From the NCBI GenBank assembly GCA_963680875.1, contig OY804588.1:95350233-95414232 (forward strand): a stretch of 64,000 nt of DNA. The letters run 5' to 3'. A model generated the notes under the pieces. It saw only the letters and a program-made list of their open reading frames with translations. It searched no databases and was not told the DNA's origin. Position numbers and translations under genes: made by a program. This DNA is from Bathymodiolus brooksi. Taxonomy: Eukaryota; Mollusca; Bivalvia; Mytilida; Modiolidae. Shown piece after piece: positions 1-14,800 of this stretch (within the stretch, counting starts at the first letter, position 1; each line of letters opens with the position of its first letter).

Positions 1-3000
1 TTGATATTGGAGGTGAGTGTGGGTTGTTGTTGATATTGGAGGTGAGAGGGTGTTATTGTTGACATTGGAGGTGAGAGTGTGTTGTTGTTGATATTGGAGG
101 TGAGATGGGGTTGTTGTTGATTTTGGAGGTGAGATGTTGTTATTGTTGATATTGGAGGTGAGAGGGGGTTGTTGTTGTTGATATTGGTGGTCAGAGGGGG
201 ATGGTGTTGATATTGGAGGTGAGAGTGGGTTGTTGTTGATATTGGAGGTGAGAGGGGTTGTTGTTGATATTTGAGGTGAGAGGGTGTTGTTGTTGATATT
301 GGAGGTGAGAGGGTGTTGTTGTTAATATTGGAGGTGAGAGGGGGTTGTTGTTGTTGATATTGGAGGTGAGAGTGGGATGTTGTTAATATTGGAGGTAAGA
401 GGGGGTTGTTGTTGTTGATATTGGAGGTGAGAGTGGGATTTTGTTGATATTGGAGGTGATAGAGGTTGTTGTTGATATTGGAGATGAGAGTGGGTTTTTG
501 TTGATATTGGAGATTTGAGTGGGTTGTTGTTGATATTGGAGGTGAGAGGGTGTTGTTGTTGATATTGGAGGTGAGAGGGGGTTGTTGTTGATATTGGAGG
601 TGAGAGTTGGTTGTTGTTAATATTGGAGGTGAGAGGGCGTTGTTGTTGATATTGGAGGTTAGAGTGTGTTGTTATTGATATTGGAGGTGAGAGGGGGTTG
701 TTGTTGTTGATATTGGATGTCAGAGGGGGATGGTGTTGATATTGGAGGTGAGAGTGGGTTGTTGTTGATATTGAAGGTGAGAGGGGTTGTTGTTGATATT
801 GGAGGTGAGTGTGTTGTTGTTGATATTGGAGGTGAGAGGGTGTTGTTGTTGTTGATATTGGAGGTCAGAGGGGGATGGTGTTGATATTGGAGGTGAGAGT
901 GGGTTGTTGTTGATATTGGAGGTGAGAGGGGTTGTTGTTGATATTGGAGGTGAGAGGGTGTTGTTGTTGATATTGGAGGTGAGAGGGTGTTGTTGTTAAT
1001 ATTGGAGGTTAGAGGGGGTTGTTGTTGTTGATATTGGAGGTGAGAGTGGGATGTTGTTAACATTGGAGGTGAGAGGGGGTTGTTGTTGTTGATATTGGAG
1101 GTGAGAGTGGGATTTTGTTGATATTGGAGGTGATAGGGGTTGTTGTTGATATTGGAGATGAGAGTGGGTTTTTGCTGATATTGGAGGTGAGAGTGGGATG
1201 TTGTTAATATTGGAGGTGAGAGGGGGTTGTTGTTGTTGATATTGGAGGTGAGAGTGGGATTTTGTTGATATTGGAGGTGATAGGGGTTGTTGTTGATATT
1301 GAAGATGAGAGTGGGTTTTTGTTGATATTGGAGGTGAGAGTGGGATGTTGTTAATATTGGAGGTGAGAGGGGGTTGTTGTTGTTGATATTGGAGGTGAGA
1401 GTGGGATTTTGTTGATATTGGAGGTGAGAGGGGGTTGTTGTTGTTGATATTGGAAATGATAGGGGGTTGTTTCTGATATTGGAGGTGAGAGTGGTTGTTG
1501 TTGATATTGGAGGTGAGAGTGTGTTGTTGTTGATATTGGAGGTGAGAGGGGGTTGTTGTTGTTGATATTGGAGGTTATAGTGGGATTTTGTTGATATTGG
1601 AGGTGAGAGGGGGTTGTTGTTGATATTAGAGGTGAGATTGGGTTGTTGTTGATATCGGAGATGAGAGGGTGTTGTTGTTGATATTGGAGGTGAGATGGGT
1701 TGTTGTTGATATTGGAGGTGAGAGGGTGTTGTTGTTGATATTGGAGGTGAGAGGGGGTTGTTGTTGATATTGGAGGTGAGAGTTGGTTGTTGTTAATATT
1801 GGAGGTGAGAAGGCGTTGTTGTTGATATTGGAGGTGAGAGTATGTTGTTGTTGATATTGGAGGTGAGAGGGGGTTGTTGTTGTTGATATTGGAGGTCAGA
1901 GGGGGATGGTGTTGATATTGGAGGTGAGAGTGGGTTGTTGTTGATATTGGAGGTGAGAGGGGTTGTTGTTGATATTGGAGGTGAGAGGGTGTTGTTGTTG
2001 ATATTGGAGGTGAGAGGGTGTTGTTGTTAATATTGGAGGTGAGAGGGGGTTGTTGTTGTTGTTATTGGAGGTGAGAGTGGGATGTTGTTAATATTGGAGG
2101 TGAGAGGGGGTTGTTGTTGTTGATAATGGAGGTGAGAGTGGGATTTTGTTGATATTGGAGGTGATAGGGGTTGTTGTTGATATTGGAGATGAGAGTGGGT
2201 TTTTGTTGATATTGGAGGTGAGAGTGGGATGTTGTTAATATTGGAGGTGAGAGGGGGTTGTTGTTTTTGATATTGGAGGTGAGAGTGGGATTTTGTTGAT
2301 ATTGGAGGTGAGAGGGGGTTGTTGTTGTTGATATTGGAGGTGATAGGGGGTTGTTTCTGATATTGGAGGTGAGAGTGGTTGTTGTTGACATTGGAGGTGA
2401 GAGTGTATTGTTGTTGATATTGGAGGTGAGAGGGGCTTGTTGTTGTTGATATTGGAGGTGAGAGTGGGATTTTGTTGATATTGGAGGTGAGAGGGGGTTG
2501 TTGTTGATATTGGAGTTGAGATTGGGTTGTTGTTGATATTGGAGTTGAGAGGGGGTTGTTGTTGTTGATATTGGAGGTGAGAGTGGGATTTTGTTGATAT
2601 TGGAGGTGAAATGGGGTTGTTGTTGTTGATATTGGAGGTGAGAGTGGGATTTCGTTGATATTGGAGGTGAGAGGGGTTTGTTGTTGATATTGGAGGTGAG
2701 AGTGGGTTGTTGTTGATATTGGAGGTGAGAGGGGGTTGTTGTTGTTGATATTGGAGGTGAGAGGGGGTTGTTGTTGATATTGGAGGGGAGATTGGGTTGT
2801 TGTTGATATTGGAGGTCAGAGGGGGATGGTGTTGATATTGGAGGTAAGAGTGGGTTGTTATTGATATTGGAAGTGAGAGGGGTTGTTGTTGATATTGGAG
2901 GTGAGAGGGTGTTGTTGTTGATATTGGAGGTGAGAGGGTGTTGTTGTTAATATTGGAGTTGAGAGGGGGTTGTTGTTGTTGATATTGGAAGTGAGAGTGG

Positions 3001-6000
3001 GATGTTGTTAATATTGGAGGTGAGAGGGTGTTGTTGTTGTTGATATTGGAGGTGAGAGTGGGATTTGTTGATATTGGAGGTGATAGGGGTGGTTGTTGAT
3101 ATTGGAGATGAGAGTGGGTTTTTGTTGATATTGGAGGTGAGAGGGGGTTGTTGTTGATATTGGAGGTGATAGGGGGTTGTTTCTGATATTGGAGGTGAGA
3201 GTGGTTGTTGTTGATATTGGAGGTGAGAGTGTGTTGTTGTTGATATTGGAGGTGAGAGGGAGTTGCTGTTGTTATTGGAGGTGAGAGTTTGTTGTTGTTG
3301 ATATTGGAGGTGAGAGTGGGTTGTTGTTGATATTTGATGTGAGAAGGGGTTGTTGTTGTTGATATTGGAGGTGAGAGTGGTTCGTTGTTGATATTGGAGG
3401 TGAGAAGGGTTTGTTGTTGTTGATATTGGAGGTGCAAGTGGGTAGTTGTTGATATTGGAGGGGAGAGTGGGTTGTTGTTGATATTGGAGGTCAGAGTGGG
3501 TTGTTGTTGATATTGAAGGTGAGAGTGGGTTGTTGTTGATATTGAAGGTGAGAGGGGGTTGTTGTTGATATTGGAGGTGAGAGTGGTTTGTTGTTGACAT
3601 TGGAGGTGAGAGTGTGTTGTTGTTGATATTGGAGGTGAGAGGGTGTTGTTATTGATATTGGAGGTGAGTGTGGGTTGTTGTTGATATTGGAGGTGAGAGG
3701 GCGTTGTTGTTGACATTGGTGGTGAGAGTGTGTTGTTGTTGATATTGGAGGTGAGATGGGGTTGTTGTTGATTTTGGAGGTGAGAGGTTGTTATTGTTGA
3801 TATTGGAGGTGAGAGCGGGTTGTTGTTGTTGATATTGGTGGTCAGAGGGGGATGGTGTTGATATTGGAGGTGAGAGTGGGTTGTTGTTGATATTGGAGGT
3901 GAGAGGGGTTGTTGTTGATATTTGAGGTGAGAGGGTGTTGTTGTTGATATTGGAGGTGAGAGGGTGTTGTTGTTAATATTGGAGGTGAGAGGGGGTTGTT
4001 GTTGTTGATATTGGAGGTGAGAGTGGGATGTTGTTAATATTGGAGGTAAGAGGGGGTTGTTGTTGTTGATATTGGAGGTGAGAGTGGGATTTTGTTGATA
4101 TTGGAGGTGATAGGGGTTGTTGTTGATATTGGAGATGAGAGTGGGTTTTTGTTGATATTGGAGATTTGAGTGGGTTGTTGTTGATATTGGAGGTGAGAGG
4201 GTGTTGTTGTTGATATTGGAGGTGACAGGGGGTTGTTGTTGATATTGGAGGTGAGAGTTGGTTGTTGTTAATATTGGAGGTGAGAGGGCGTTGTTGTTGA
4301 TATTGGAGGTTAGAGTGTGTTGTTATTGATATTGGAGGTGAGAGGGGGTTGTTGTTGATGATATTGGATGTCAGAGGGGGATGGTGTTGATATTGGAGGT
4401 GAGAGTGGGTTGTTGTTGATATTGAAGGTGAGAGGGGTTGTTGTTGATATTGGAGGTGAGAGGGTGTTGTTGTTGATATTGGAGGTGAGAGGGTGTTGTT
4501 GTTAATATTGGAGGTGAGAGGGGGTTGTTGTTGTTGATATTGAAGGTGAGAGTGGGATGTTGTTAACATTGGAGGTGAGAGGGGGTTGTTGTTGTTGATA
4601 TTGGAGGTGAGAGTGGGATTTTGTTGATATTGGAGGTGATAGGGGTTGTTGTTGATATTGGAGATGAGAGTGGGTTTTTGTTGATATTGGAGGTGAGAGT
4701 GGGATGTTGTTAATATTGGAGGTGAGAGGGGGTTGTTGTTGTTAATATTGGAGGTGAGAGTGGGATTTTGTTGATATTGGAGGTGAGAGGGGGTTGTTGT
4801 TGTTGATATTGGAGGTGATAGGGGGTTGTTTCTGATATTGGAGGTGAGAGTGGTTGTTGTTGATATTGGAGGTGAGAGTGTGTTGTTGTTGATATTGGAG
4901 GTGAGAGGGGGTTGTTGTTGTTGATATTGGAGGTGAGAGTGGGATTTTGTTGATATTGGAGGTGAGAGGGGGTTGTTGTTGATATTGGAAGTGAGATTGG
5001 GTTGTTGTTGATATTGGAGTTGAGAGGGGGTTGTTGTTGTTGATATTGGAGGTGAGAGTGGGATTTTGTTGATATTGGAGGTGAAATGGGGTTGTTGTTG
5101 TTGATATTGGAGGTGAGAGTGGGATTTTGTTGATATTGGAGGCGAGAGGGGTTTGTTGTTGTTGATATTGGAGGTGAGAGTGGGTTGTTGTTGATATTGG
5201 AGGTGAGGGGGGGTTGTTGTTGTTGATATTGGAGGTGAGAGGGGGTTGTTGTTGATATTGGAGGTGAGATTGGGTTGTTGTTGATATTGGAGTTGAGATG
5301 GGGTTGTTGTTGTTGATATTGGAGGTGAGAGTGGGATTTTGTTGATATTGGAGTTGAGAGGGGGTTGTTGTTGTTAATATTGGAGGTGAGAGTGGGATTT
5401 TGTTGATATTGGAGGTGAGAGGGGGTTGTTGTTGTTGTTGATATCGGAGATGAGAGGGTGTTGTTGTTGATATTGGAGGTGAGAGGTGTTGTTGTTGATA
5501 TTGGAGGGGAGAGGGTGTTGTTGTTGATATTGGAGGTGACAGGGGGTTGTTGTTGATATTGGAGGTGAGAGTTGGTTGTTGTTAATATTGGAGGTGAGAG
5601 GGCGTTGTTGTTGATATTGGAGGTGAGAGTGTGTTGTTGTTGATATTGGAGGTGAGAGGGGGTTGTTGTTGTTGATATTGGAGGTCAGAGGGGGATGGTG
5701 TTGATATTGGAGGTGAGAGTGGGTTGTTGTTGATATTGGAGGTAAGAGGGGTTGTTGTTGATATTGGAGGTGAGAAGGTGTTGTTGTTGATATTGGAGGT
5801 GAGAGGGTGTTGTTGTTAATATTGGAGGTGAGAGGGGGTTGTTGTTGTTGATATTGAAGGTGAGAGTGGGATGTTGTTAATATTGGAGGTGAGAGGGGGT
5901 TGTTGTTGTTGATATTGGAGGTGAGAGTGGGATTTTGTTGATATTGGAGGTGATAGGGGTTGTTGTTGATATTGGAGATGAGAGTGGGTTTTTGTTGATA

Positions 6001-7330
6001 TTGGAGGTGAGAGTGGGATGTTGTTAATATTGGAGGTGAGAGGGGGTTGTTGTTGTTGATATTGGAGGTGAGAGTGGGATTTTGTTGATATTGGAGGTGA
6101 GAGGGGATTGTTGTTGTTGATATTGGAGGTGATAAGGGGTTGTTTCTGATATTGGAGGAGAGAGTGGTTGTTGTTGATATTGGAGGTGAGAGTGTATTGT
6201 TGTTGATATTGGAGGTGAGAGGGGCTTGTTGTTGTTGATATTGGAGGTGAGAGTGGGATTTTGTTGATATTGGAGGTGAGAGGGGGTTGTTGTTGATATT
6301 GGAGGTGAGATTGGGTTGTTGTTGATATTGGAGTTGAGAGGGGGTTGTTGTTGTTGATATTGGAGGTGAGAGTGGGATTTTGTTGATATTGGAGGTGAAA
6401 TGGGGTTGTTGTTGTTGATATTGGAGGTGAGAGTGGGATTTTGTTGATATTGGAGGTGAGAGGGGTTTGTTGTTGTTGATATTGGAGGTGAGAGTGGGTT
6501 GTTGTTGATATTGGAGGTGAGAGGGGGTTGTTGTTGTTGATATTGGAGGTGAGAGGGGGTTGTTGTTAATATTGGAGGGGAGATTGGGTTGTTGTTGATA
6601 TTGGAGTTCAGAGGGGGATGGTGTTGATATTGGAGGTGAGAGTGGGTTGTTATTGATATTGGAAGTGAGAGGGGTTGTTGTTGATATTGGAGGTGAGAGG
6701 GTGTTGTTGTTAATATTGGAGGTGAGAGGGGGTTGTTGTTGTTGATATTGGAGGTGAGAGTGGGATGTTGTTAATATTGGAGGTGAGAGGGTGTTGTTGT
6801 TGTTGATATTGGAGGTGAGAGTGGGATTTGTTGATATTGGAGGTGATAGGGGTGGTTGTTGATATTGGAGATGAGAGTGGGTTTTTGTTGATATTGGATG
6901 TGAGAGGGGGTTGTTGTTGATATTGGAGGTCATATGGGGTTGTTTCTGATATTGGAGGTGAGAGTGGTTGTTGTTGATATTGGAGGTGAGAGTGTGTTGT
7001 TGTTGATATTGGAGGTGAGAGGGAGTTGCTGTTGATATTGGAGGTTAGAGTTGGTTGTTGTTGATATTGGAGGTGAGAGTGGTTCGTTGTTGATATTGGA
7101 GGTGAGAAGGGTTTGTTGTTGTTGATATTGGAGGTGCAAGTGGGTAGTTGTTGATATTGGAGGGGAGAGTGGGTTGTTGTTGATATTGGAGGTCAGAGTG
7201 GGTTGTTGTTGATATTGAAGGTGAGAGTGGGTTGTTGTTGATATTGGAGGTGAGAGTGGGTTGTTGTTGATATTGGAGGTGAGAGGGAGTTGTTGTTGAC
7301 ATTGGAGGTGAGAGTGTGTTGTTGTTGATA
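1..7330. repeat. About 3.65-kb higher-order repeat, two copies
   Basis: Rare unit variants recur at a fixed distance: the GAGTGTGGG variant at 16-24 recurs at 3667-3675, and AGATTTGAGT at 511 recurs at 4162, both offset by 3651 bp. The GGTGCAAGTG variant at 3431 recurs at 7133 (offset about 3702, so indels have accrued). This indicates duplication of a block of about 125 units within the 29-bp array. Confidence 0.8.
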
Positions 7331-10300
7331 TTGGAGGTGAGATGGGGTTGTTGTTGATTTTGGAGGTGAGAGGTTGTTATTGTTGATATTGGAGGTGAGA
7401 GGGGGTTGTTGTTGTTGATATTGGAGGTCAGAGGGGGATGGTGTTGATATTGGAGGTGAGAGTGGGTTGTTGTTGATATTGGAGGTGAGAGGGGTTGTTG
7501 TTGATATTGGAGGTGAGAGGGTGTTGTTGTTGATATTGGAGGTGAGAGGGTGTTGTTGTTAATATTGGAGGTGAGAGGGGGTTGTTGTTGTTGATATTGG
7601 AGGTGAGAGTGGAATGTTGTTAATATTGGAGGTGAGAGGGGGTTGTTGTTGTTGATATTGGAGGTGAGAGTGGGATTTTGTTGATATTGGAGGTGAGAGA
7701 GGGTTGTTGTTGATATTGGAGGTGAGATTGGGTTGTTGTTGATATTGGAGTTGAGAGGGGGTTGTTGTTGTTGATATTGAAGGTGAGAGTGGGATTTTGT
7801 TGATATTGGAGGTGAAATGGGGTTGTTGTTGTTGATATTGGAGGTGAGAGTGGGATTTTGTTGATATTGGAGGTGAGAGGGGTTTGTTGTTGTTGATATT
7901 GGAGGTGAGAGTGGGTTGTTGTTGATATTGGAGGTGAGAGGGGGTTGTTGTTGTTGATATTGGAGGTGAGAGGGGGTTGTTGTTGTTGTTGATATTGGAG
8001 GTGAGAGGGGGTTGTTGTTGATAATGGAGGTAAGAGGGGGTTGTTGTTGTTGATATCGGAGGTGAGAGGGTGTTGTTGTTGATATTGGAGGTGAGAGGGG
8101 TTGTTGTTGATATTGGAGGTGAGAGGGTGTTGATATTGATATTGGAGGTGAGAGGGGGTTGTTGTTGATATTGGAGGTGAGAGTGGGTTGTTGTTGATAT
8201 TGGAGCTGAGAGGGCGTTGCTGTTGATATTGGAGGTGAGAGTGTGTTGTTGTTGATATTGGAGGTGAGAGGGGGTTGTTGTTGATATTGGAGGTGAGAGG
8301 GGGTTGTTGTTGATATTGGAGGTGACAGGGTGTTGTTGTTGATATTGGAGGTGAGAAGGGGTTGTTGTTGTTGAAATTGGAGGTGAGAGGGGGATGGTGT
8401 TGATATTGGAGGTGGGAGTGGGTTGTTGTTGATATTGGAGTTGAGATAGGTTGTTGTTGATATTGGAGGTGAGAGGGTGTTGTCGTTGATATTGGAGGTG
8501 ATAGGGTGTTGTTGTTAATATTGGAGGTGAGAGGGGGTTGTTGTTGTTGATATTGGAGGTGAGAGGGTGTTGATATTGATATTGGAGGTGAGAGGGGGTT
8601 GTTGTTGATATTGGAGGTGAGAGTGGGTTGTTGTTGATATTGCAGCTGAGAGGGCGTTGCTGTTGATATTGGATGTGAGAGTGTGTTGTTGTTGATATTG
8701 GAGGTGAGAGGGGGTTGTTGTTGATATTGGAGGTGAGAGGGGGTTGTTATTGATATTGGAGGTGACAGGGTGTTGTTGTTGATATTGGAGGTGAGAAGGG
8801 GTTGTTGTTGTTGACATTGGAGGTGAGAGGGGGATGGTGTTGATATTGGAGGTGAGAGTGGGTTGTTGTTGATATTGGAGTTGAGAGGGGTTGTTGTTGA
8901 TATTGGAGGTGAGAGGGTGTTGTCGTTGATATTGGAGGTGATAGGGTGTTGTTGTTAATATTGGAGGTGAGAGAGGGTTGTTGTTGTTGATATTGGAGGT
9001 GAGAGTTCGATTTTGTTGATATTGGAGGTGATAGGGGTTGTTGTTGATATTGGAGGTGAGAGGGATTTGTTGTTGTTGATATTGGAGGTGAGAGTGGGTT
9101 GTTGTTGATATTGGAGGTGAGAGGGGGTTTTTGTTGTTGATATTGGAGGTGATAGGGGGTTGTTGTTGATATTGGAGGTGAGAGGGGTTGTTGTTGATAT
9201 TGGAGGTGAGAGGGGGTTGTTGTTGTTGATATTGGAGGTGAGAGTGGGATTTTGTTGATATTGGAGTTGAGAGGGGGTTGTTGTTGTTGATATTAGAGGT
9301 GAGAGTAGGATTTTGTTGATATTTGAGATGAGAGGTGTTGTTGTTGATATCGGAGATGAGAGGGTGTTGTTGTTGATATTGGAGGTGAGAGGGGCTGTTG
9401 TTGATATTGGAGGTGAGAGTGGGATTTTGTTGATATTGGAGTTGAGAGGGGATTGTTGTTGTTGATATTGGAGGTGAGAGTGGGATTTTGTTGATATTGG
9501 AGGTGAGAGGTGTTGTTGTTGATATTGGAGGTGAGAGAGGGTTGTTGTTAATATTGGAGGTGAGTGGGCGTTGTTGTTGATATTGGAGGTGAGAGTGTGT
9601 TGTTGTTGATATTGGAGGTGAGAGGGTGTTGTTGTTGATGTTGGAGGTGAGAGGGGGTTGTTGTTGTTGATATTGGAGGTGAGAGTGGATTGTTGTTGAT
9701 ATTGGAGGTGAGAGGGGTTGTTGTTGATATTGGAGGTAAGAGGGTGTTGTTGTTGATATTGGAGGTGAGAGGTGTTGTTGTTGATATTGGAGGTGAGAGG
9801 GGGTTGTTGTTGATATTGGAGGTGAGAGGGTGTTGTTGTTGATATTGGAGGTGAGAGGGGGTTGTTGTTGTTGATATTGGAGGTGAGAGTGGGATTTTGT
9901 TGATATTGGAGGTGATAGGTGTTGTTGTTGATATTGGAGGTGAGAGTGGGTTTTTGTTGATATTGGAGGCGAGAGGGGTTGTTGTTGATAATGGAGGTGA
10001 GAGGGGTTTGTTGTTGTTGATATTGGAGGTGAGAGTGAGTGGTCGTTTATATTGGAGGTGAGAGGGGGTTATTGTTGATATTGGAGGTGAGAGTGGGTTG
10101 TTGTTGATAATGGAGGTGAGAGGGGTTGTTGTTGATATTGGAGGTGAGAGGGTGTTGTTGTTGATATTGGAGGTGAGAGGGTGTTGTTGTTAATATTGGA
10201 GGTGAGAGGGGTTTGTTGTTGTTGATATTGGAGGTGAGAGTGGGATTTTGTTGATATTGGAGGTGATAGGTGTTGTTGTTGATATTGGAGGTGAGAGTGG

Positions 10301-11899
10301 GTTTTTGTTGATATTGGAGGCGAGAGGGGTTGTTGTTGATAATGGAGGTGAGAGGGGTTTGTTGTTGTTGATATTGGAGGTGAGAGTGAGTGGTTGTTTA
10401 TATTGGAGGTGAGAGGGGGTTATTGTTGATATTGGAGGTGATAGAGGGTTGTTGCTGATATTGGAGGTGAGAGGGGTTGTTGTTGATATTGGAGGTGAGA
10501 GTGTGTTGTTGTTGATATTGGAGGTGAGAGGGGTTGTTGTTCATATTGGAGGTGAGAGAGGGTTGTTGATGTTGTTGTTGATATTGGAGGTGAGAGTGGG
10601 TTGTTGTTGATATTGGAGGTGAGAGGGGTTGTTGTTGTTGATATTGGAGGTGAGAGTGGGTTGTTGTTCATTTTGGAGATGAGAGGGCGTTGTTGTTGAT
10701 ATTGGAGGTGAGAATGGGTTGTTGTTGATATTGGAGGTGAGAGGGGATGTTGTTGATATTGGAGGTGAGAGTGGGTTGTTGTTGATATTGGATATGAAAG
10801 GGCGTTGTTGGTGATATTGGAGGTGAGAGTGGGTTGTTGTTGATATTGGAGGTGAGAGGGGTTTGTTGTTGATATTGGTTGTGAGAATGGGTTGTTGTTG
10901 AAATTGAAGATGAGAGGGGGTTGTTGTTGATATTGGAGGTGAGAGTGGGTTGTTGTTGATATTGGAGGTGAGAGTGGGTTGTTGTTGATATTGAATGTGA
11001 GAGTGGGTTGTTGTTGATATTGGAGGTGACAGGGGTTGTTGTTGATATTGGAGGTGAGATGGTTGTTGTTGTTGAAATTGGAGGTGAGAGAGGGTTGTTG
11101 TTGATATTGGAGGTGAGAAGGGGTAGTTGTTGATATTGGAGGTGAGAGTGGTTGTTGTTGATATTGGAGGTGAGAGTGGGTTATTGTTGATATTGGAGGT
11201 GAGAGTGCATTGTTGTTGATATTGGAGGTGAGAGGGGGCTGCTGTTGATATTGGAGGTGAGAGTTGGTTGTTGTTGATATTGGAGGTGAGAGTGGGTCGT
11301 TGTTGATATTGGAGGTGAGAGTGCATTGTTGTTGATATTGGAGGTGAGAGTAGGATTTTGTTGATATTGGAGTTGAGAGGGGGTTGTTGTTGTTGATATT
11401 GGAGGTGAGAGGGGGATTTTGTTGATATTGGAGGTGAGAGGGGGTTGTTGTTGTTGTTGATATCGGAGATGAGAGGGTGTTGTTGTAGATATTGGAGGTG
11501 AGAGGGGTTGTTGTTGATATTGGAGGTGAGAGGGTGTTGTTGTTGATATTGGAGGTGAGAGGGGGTTGTTGTTGATATTGGAGGTGAGAGTTGGTTGTTG
11601 TTAATATTGGAGGTGAGAGGGCGTTGTTGTTGATATTGGAGGTGAGAGTGTGTTGTTATTGATATTGGAGGTGAGAAGGGGTTGTTGTTGATATTGGAGG
11701 TGAGAGGGGGTTGTTGTTGATATTGGAGGTGAGAGGGGGATGGTGTTGATATTGGAGGTGAGAGTGGGTTGTTGTTGATATTGGAGGTGAGAGGGGTTGT
11801 TGTTGATATTGGAGGTGAGAGGGTGTTGTTGTTGATATTGGAGGTGAGAGGGTGTTGTTGTTAATATTGGAGGTGAGAGAGGTTTGTTGTTGTTGATAT

Positions 11900-14800
11900 T
11901 GGAGGTGAGAGTGGGAATTTGTTGATATTGGAGGTGATAGGTGTTGTTGTTGATATTGGAGGTGAGAGTGGGTTTTTGTTGATAATGGAGGTGAGAGGGG
12001 TTTGTTGTTGTTGATATTGGAGGTGAGAGTGGGTTGTTGTTTATATTGGAGGTGAGAGGGGGTTATTGTTGATATTGGAGGTGATAGAGGGTTGTTGCTG
12101 ATATTGGAGGTGAGAGGGGTTGTTGTTGATATTGGAGGTGAGAGTGTGTTGTTGTTGATATTGGAGGTGAGAGGGGTTGTTGTTGATATTGGAGGTGAGA
12201 GAGGGTTGTTGATGTTGTTTTTGATATTGGAGGTGAGAGTGGGTTGTTGTTGATATTGGAGGTGAGAGGGGTTGTTGTTGTTGATATTGGAGGTGAGAGG
12301 GGATGTTGTTGTTGATATTGGAGGAGAGAGTGGGTTGTTGTTGATTTTGGAGATGAAATGGCTTTGTTGTTGATATTGGAAGTGAGAATGGGTTGTTGTT
12401 GATATTGGAGGTGAGAGGGGATGTTGTTATTGATATTGGAGGTGAGAGTGGGTTGATGTTGATATTGGAGATGAAAGGGCGTTGTTGGTGATATTGGAGG
12501 TGAGAGTGGGTTGTTGTTGATATTGGAGGTGAGAGGGGTTTGTTGTTGATATTGGTTGTGAGAATGGGTTGTTATTGAAATTGAAGATGAGAGGGGGTTG
12601 TTGTTGATATTGGAGGTGAGAGTGGGTTGTTGTTGATATTGGTGGTGAGAGTGGGTTGTTGTTGATATTGGAGGTGACAGGGGTTGTTGTTGATATTGGA
12701 GGTGAGATGGTTGTTGTTGTTGAAATTGGAGGTGAGAGAGGGTTGTTGTTGATATTGGAGGTGAGAGGGGGTAGTTGTTGATATTGGAGGTAAGAGTGGT
12801 TGTTGTTGATATTGGAGGTGAGAGTGGGTTATTCTTGATATTGGAGGTTAGAGTGCATTATTGTTGATATTGGAGGTGAGAGGGGGCTGCTGTTGATATT
12901 GGAGGTGAGAGTTGGTTGTTGTTGATATTGGAGGTGAGAGTGGGTCGTTGTTGATATTGGAGGTGAGAAGGGGTTGTTGTTGTTGCTGATATTGGAGGTG
13001 AGAGTGGGTCGTTGTTGATATTGGAGGTGAGAAGGGGTTGTTGTTGTTGATATTGGAGGTGAGAGGGTGTTGTTGTTGATATTGGAGGTGAGAGGGTGTT
13101 GTTGTTAATATTGGAGGTGAGAGGGGGTTGTTGTTGATATTGGAGGTGAGAGTGGGTTATTGTTGATATTGGAGGTGAGAGGGGGTTGCTGTTAATAATG
13201 GAGGTGAGAGTCGGTTGTTGTTGATATTGGAGGTGAGAGTGGGTCGTTGTTGATATTGGAGGTGAGAAGGGGTTGTTGTTGTTGATATTGGAGGTGAGAG
13301 TGGGTCGTTGTTGATATTGGAGGTGAGAAGGGGTTGTTGTTGTTGATATTGGAGGTGAGAGTGGGTAGTTGTTGATATTGGAGGGGAGAGGGTGTTGTTG
13401 TTGATATTTGAGGTCAGAGTGGGTTGTTGTTGATATTGAAGGTGAGAGGGGGTTGTTGTTGATATTGGAGGTGAGAGTGGTTTGTTGTTGATATTGGAGG
13501 TGAGAGTGGGTTGTTGTTGATATTGGAGGTGAGAGGTGTTGTTGTTGATATTGGATGTGAGAGGGGGTTGTTGTAGATATTGGAGGTGAGAGTGGCTGTT
13601 GTTGATATTGGAGGTGAGAGTGGGTTATTGTTGATGTTGGAGGTGAGAGGGGGTTGTTGTTGATATTGGAGGTGAGAGGGGGTTGTTGTTGTTGTTGATA
13701 TTGGATGTGAGAGTGGGTTGTTGTTGATATTGAAGGTGATAGGTGGTTGTTGTTGTTGATATTGGAGGTGAGAGTGGGTTGTTGTTGTTGTTGATATTGG
13801 AGGTGAGAGTGGGTTGTTGTTGATATTGGAGGTGAGAGGGGGTTGTTGTTGTTGTTGATATTGGAGGTGAGAGTGGGCTGTTGTTGATTTTGGAGATGAA
13901 ATGGCGTTGTTGTTGATATTGGAAGTGAGAATGGGTTGTTGTTGATATTGGAGGTGAGAGGGGATGTTGTTATAGATATTGGAGGTGAGAGTGGGTTGAT
14001 GTTGATATTGGAGATGAAAGGGCGTTGTTGGTGATATTGGAGGTGAGAGTGGGTTGTTGTTGATATTGGAGGTGAGAGGGGTTTGTTGTTGATATTGGTT
14101 GTGAGAATGGGTTGTTATTGAAATTGAAGATGAGAGGGGGTTGTTGTTGATATTGGAGGTGAGAGTGGGTTGTTGTTGATATTGGTGGTGAGAGTGGGTT
14201 GTTGTTGATATTGGAGGTGAGATGGTTGTTGTTGTTGAAATTGGAGGTGAGAAAGGGTTGTTGTTGATATTGGAGGTGAGAGGGGGTAGTTGTTGATATT
14301 GGAGGTGAGAGTGGTTGTTGTTGATATTGGAGGTGAGAGTGGGTTATTGTTGATATTGGAGGTTAGAGTGCATTATTGTTGATATTGGAGGTGAGAAAGG
14401 GTTGTTGTTGATATTGGAGGTGAGAGGGGGCTGCTGTTGATATTGGAGGTGAGAGTTGGTTGTTGTTGATATTGGAGGTGAGAGTGGGTCGTTGTTGATA
14501 TTGGAGGTGAGAAGGGGTTGTTGTTGTTGCTGATATTGGAGGTGAGAGTGGGTCGTTGTTGATATTGGAGGTGAGAAGGGGTTGTTGTTGTTGATATTGG
14601 AGGTGAGAGGGTGTTGTTGTTGATATTGGAGGTGAGAGGGTGTTGTTGTTAATATTGGAGGTGAGAGGGGGTTGTTGTTGATATTGGAGGTGAGAGTGGG
14701 TTATTGTTGATATTGGAGGTGAGAGGGGGTTGCTGTTAATATTGGAGGTGAGAGTTGGTTGTTGTTGATATTGGAGGTGAGAGTGGGTCGTTGTTGATAT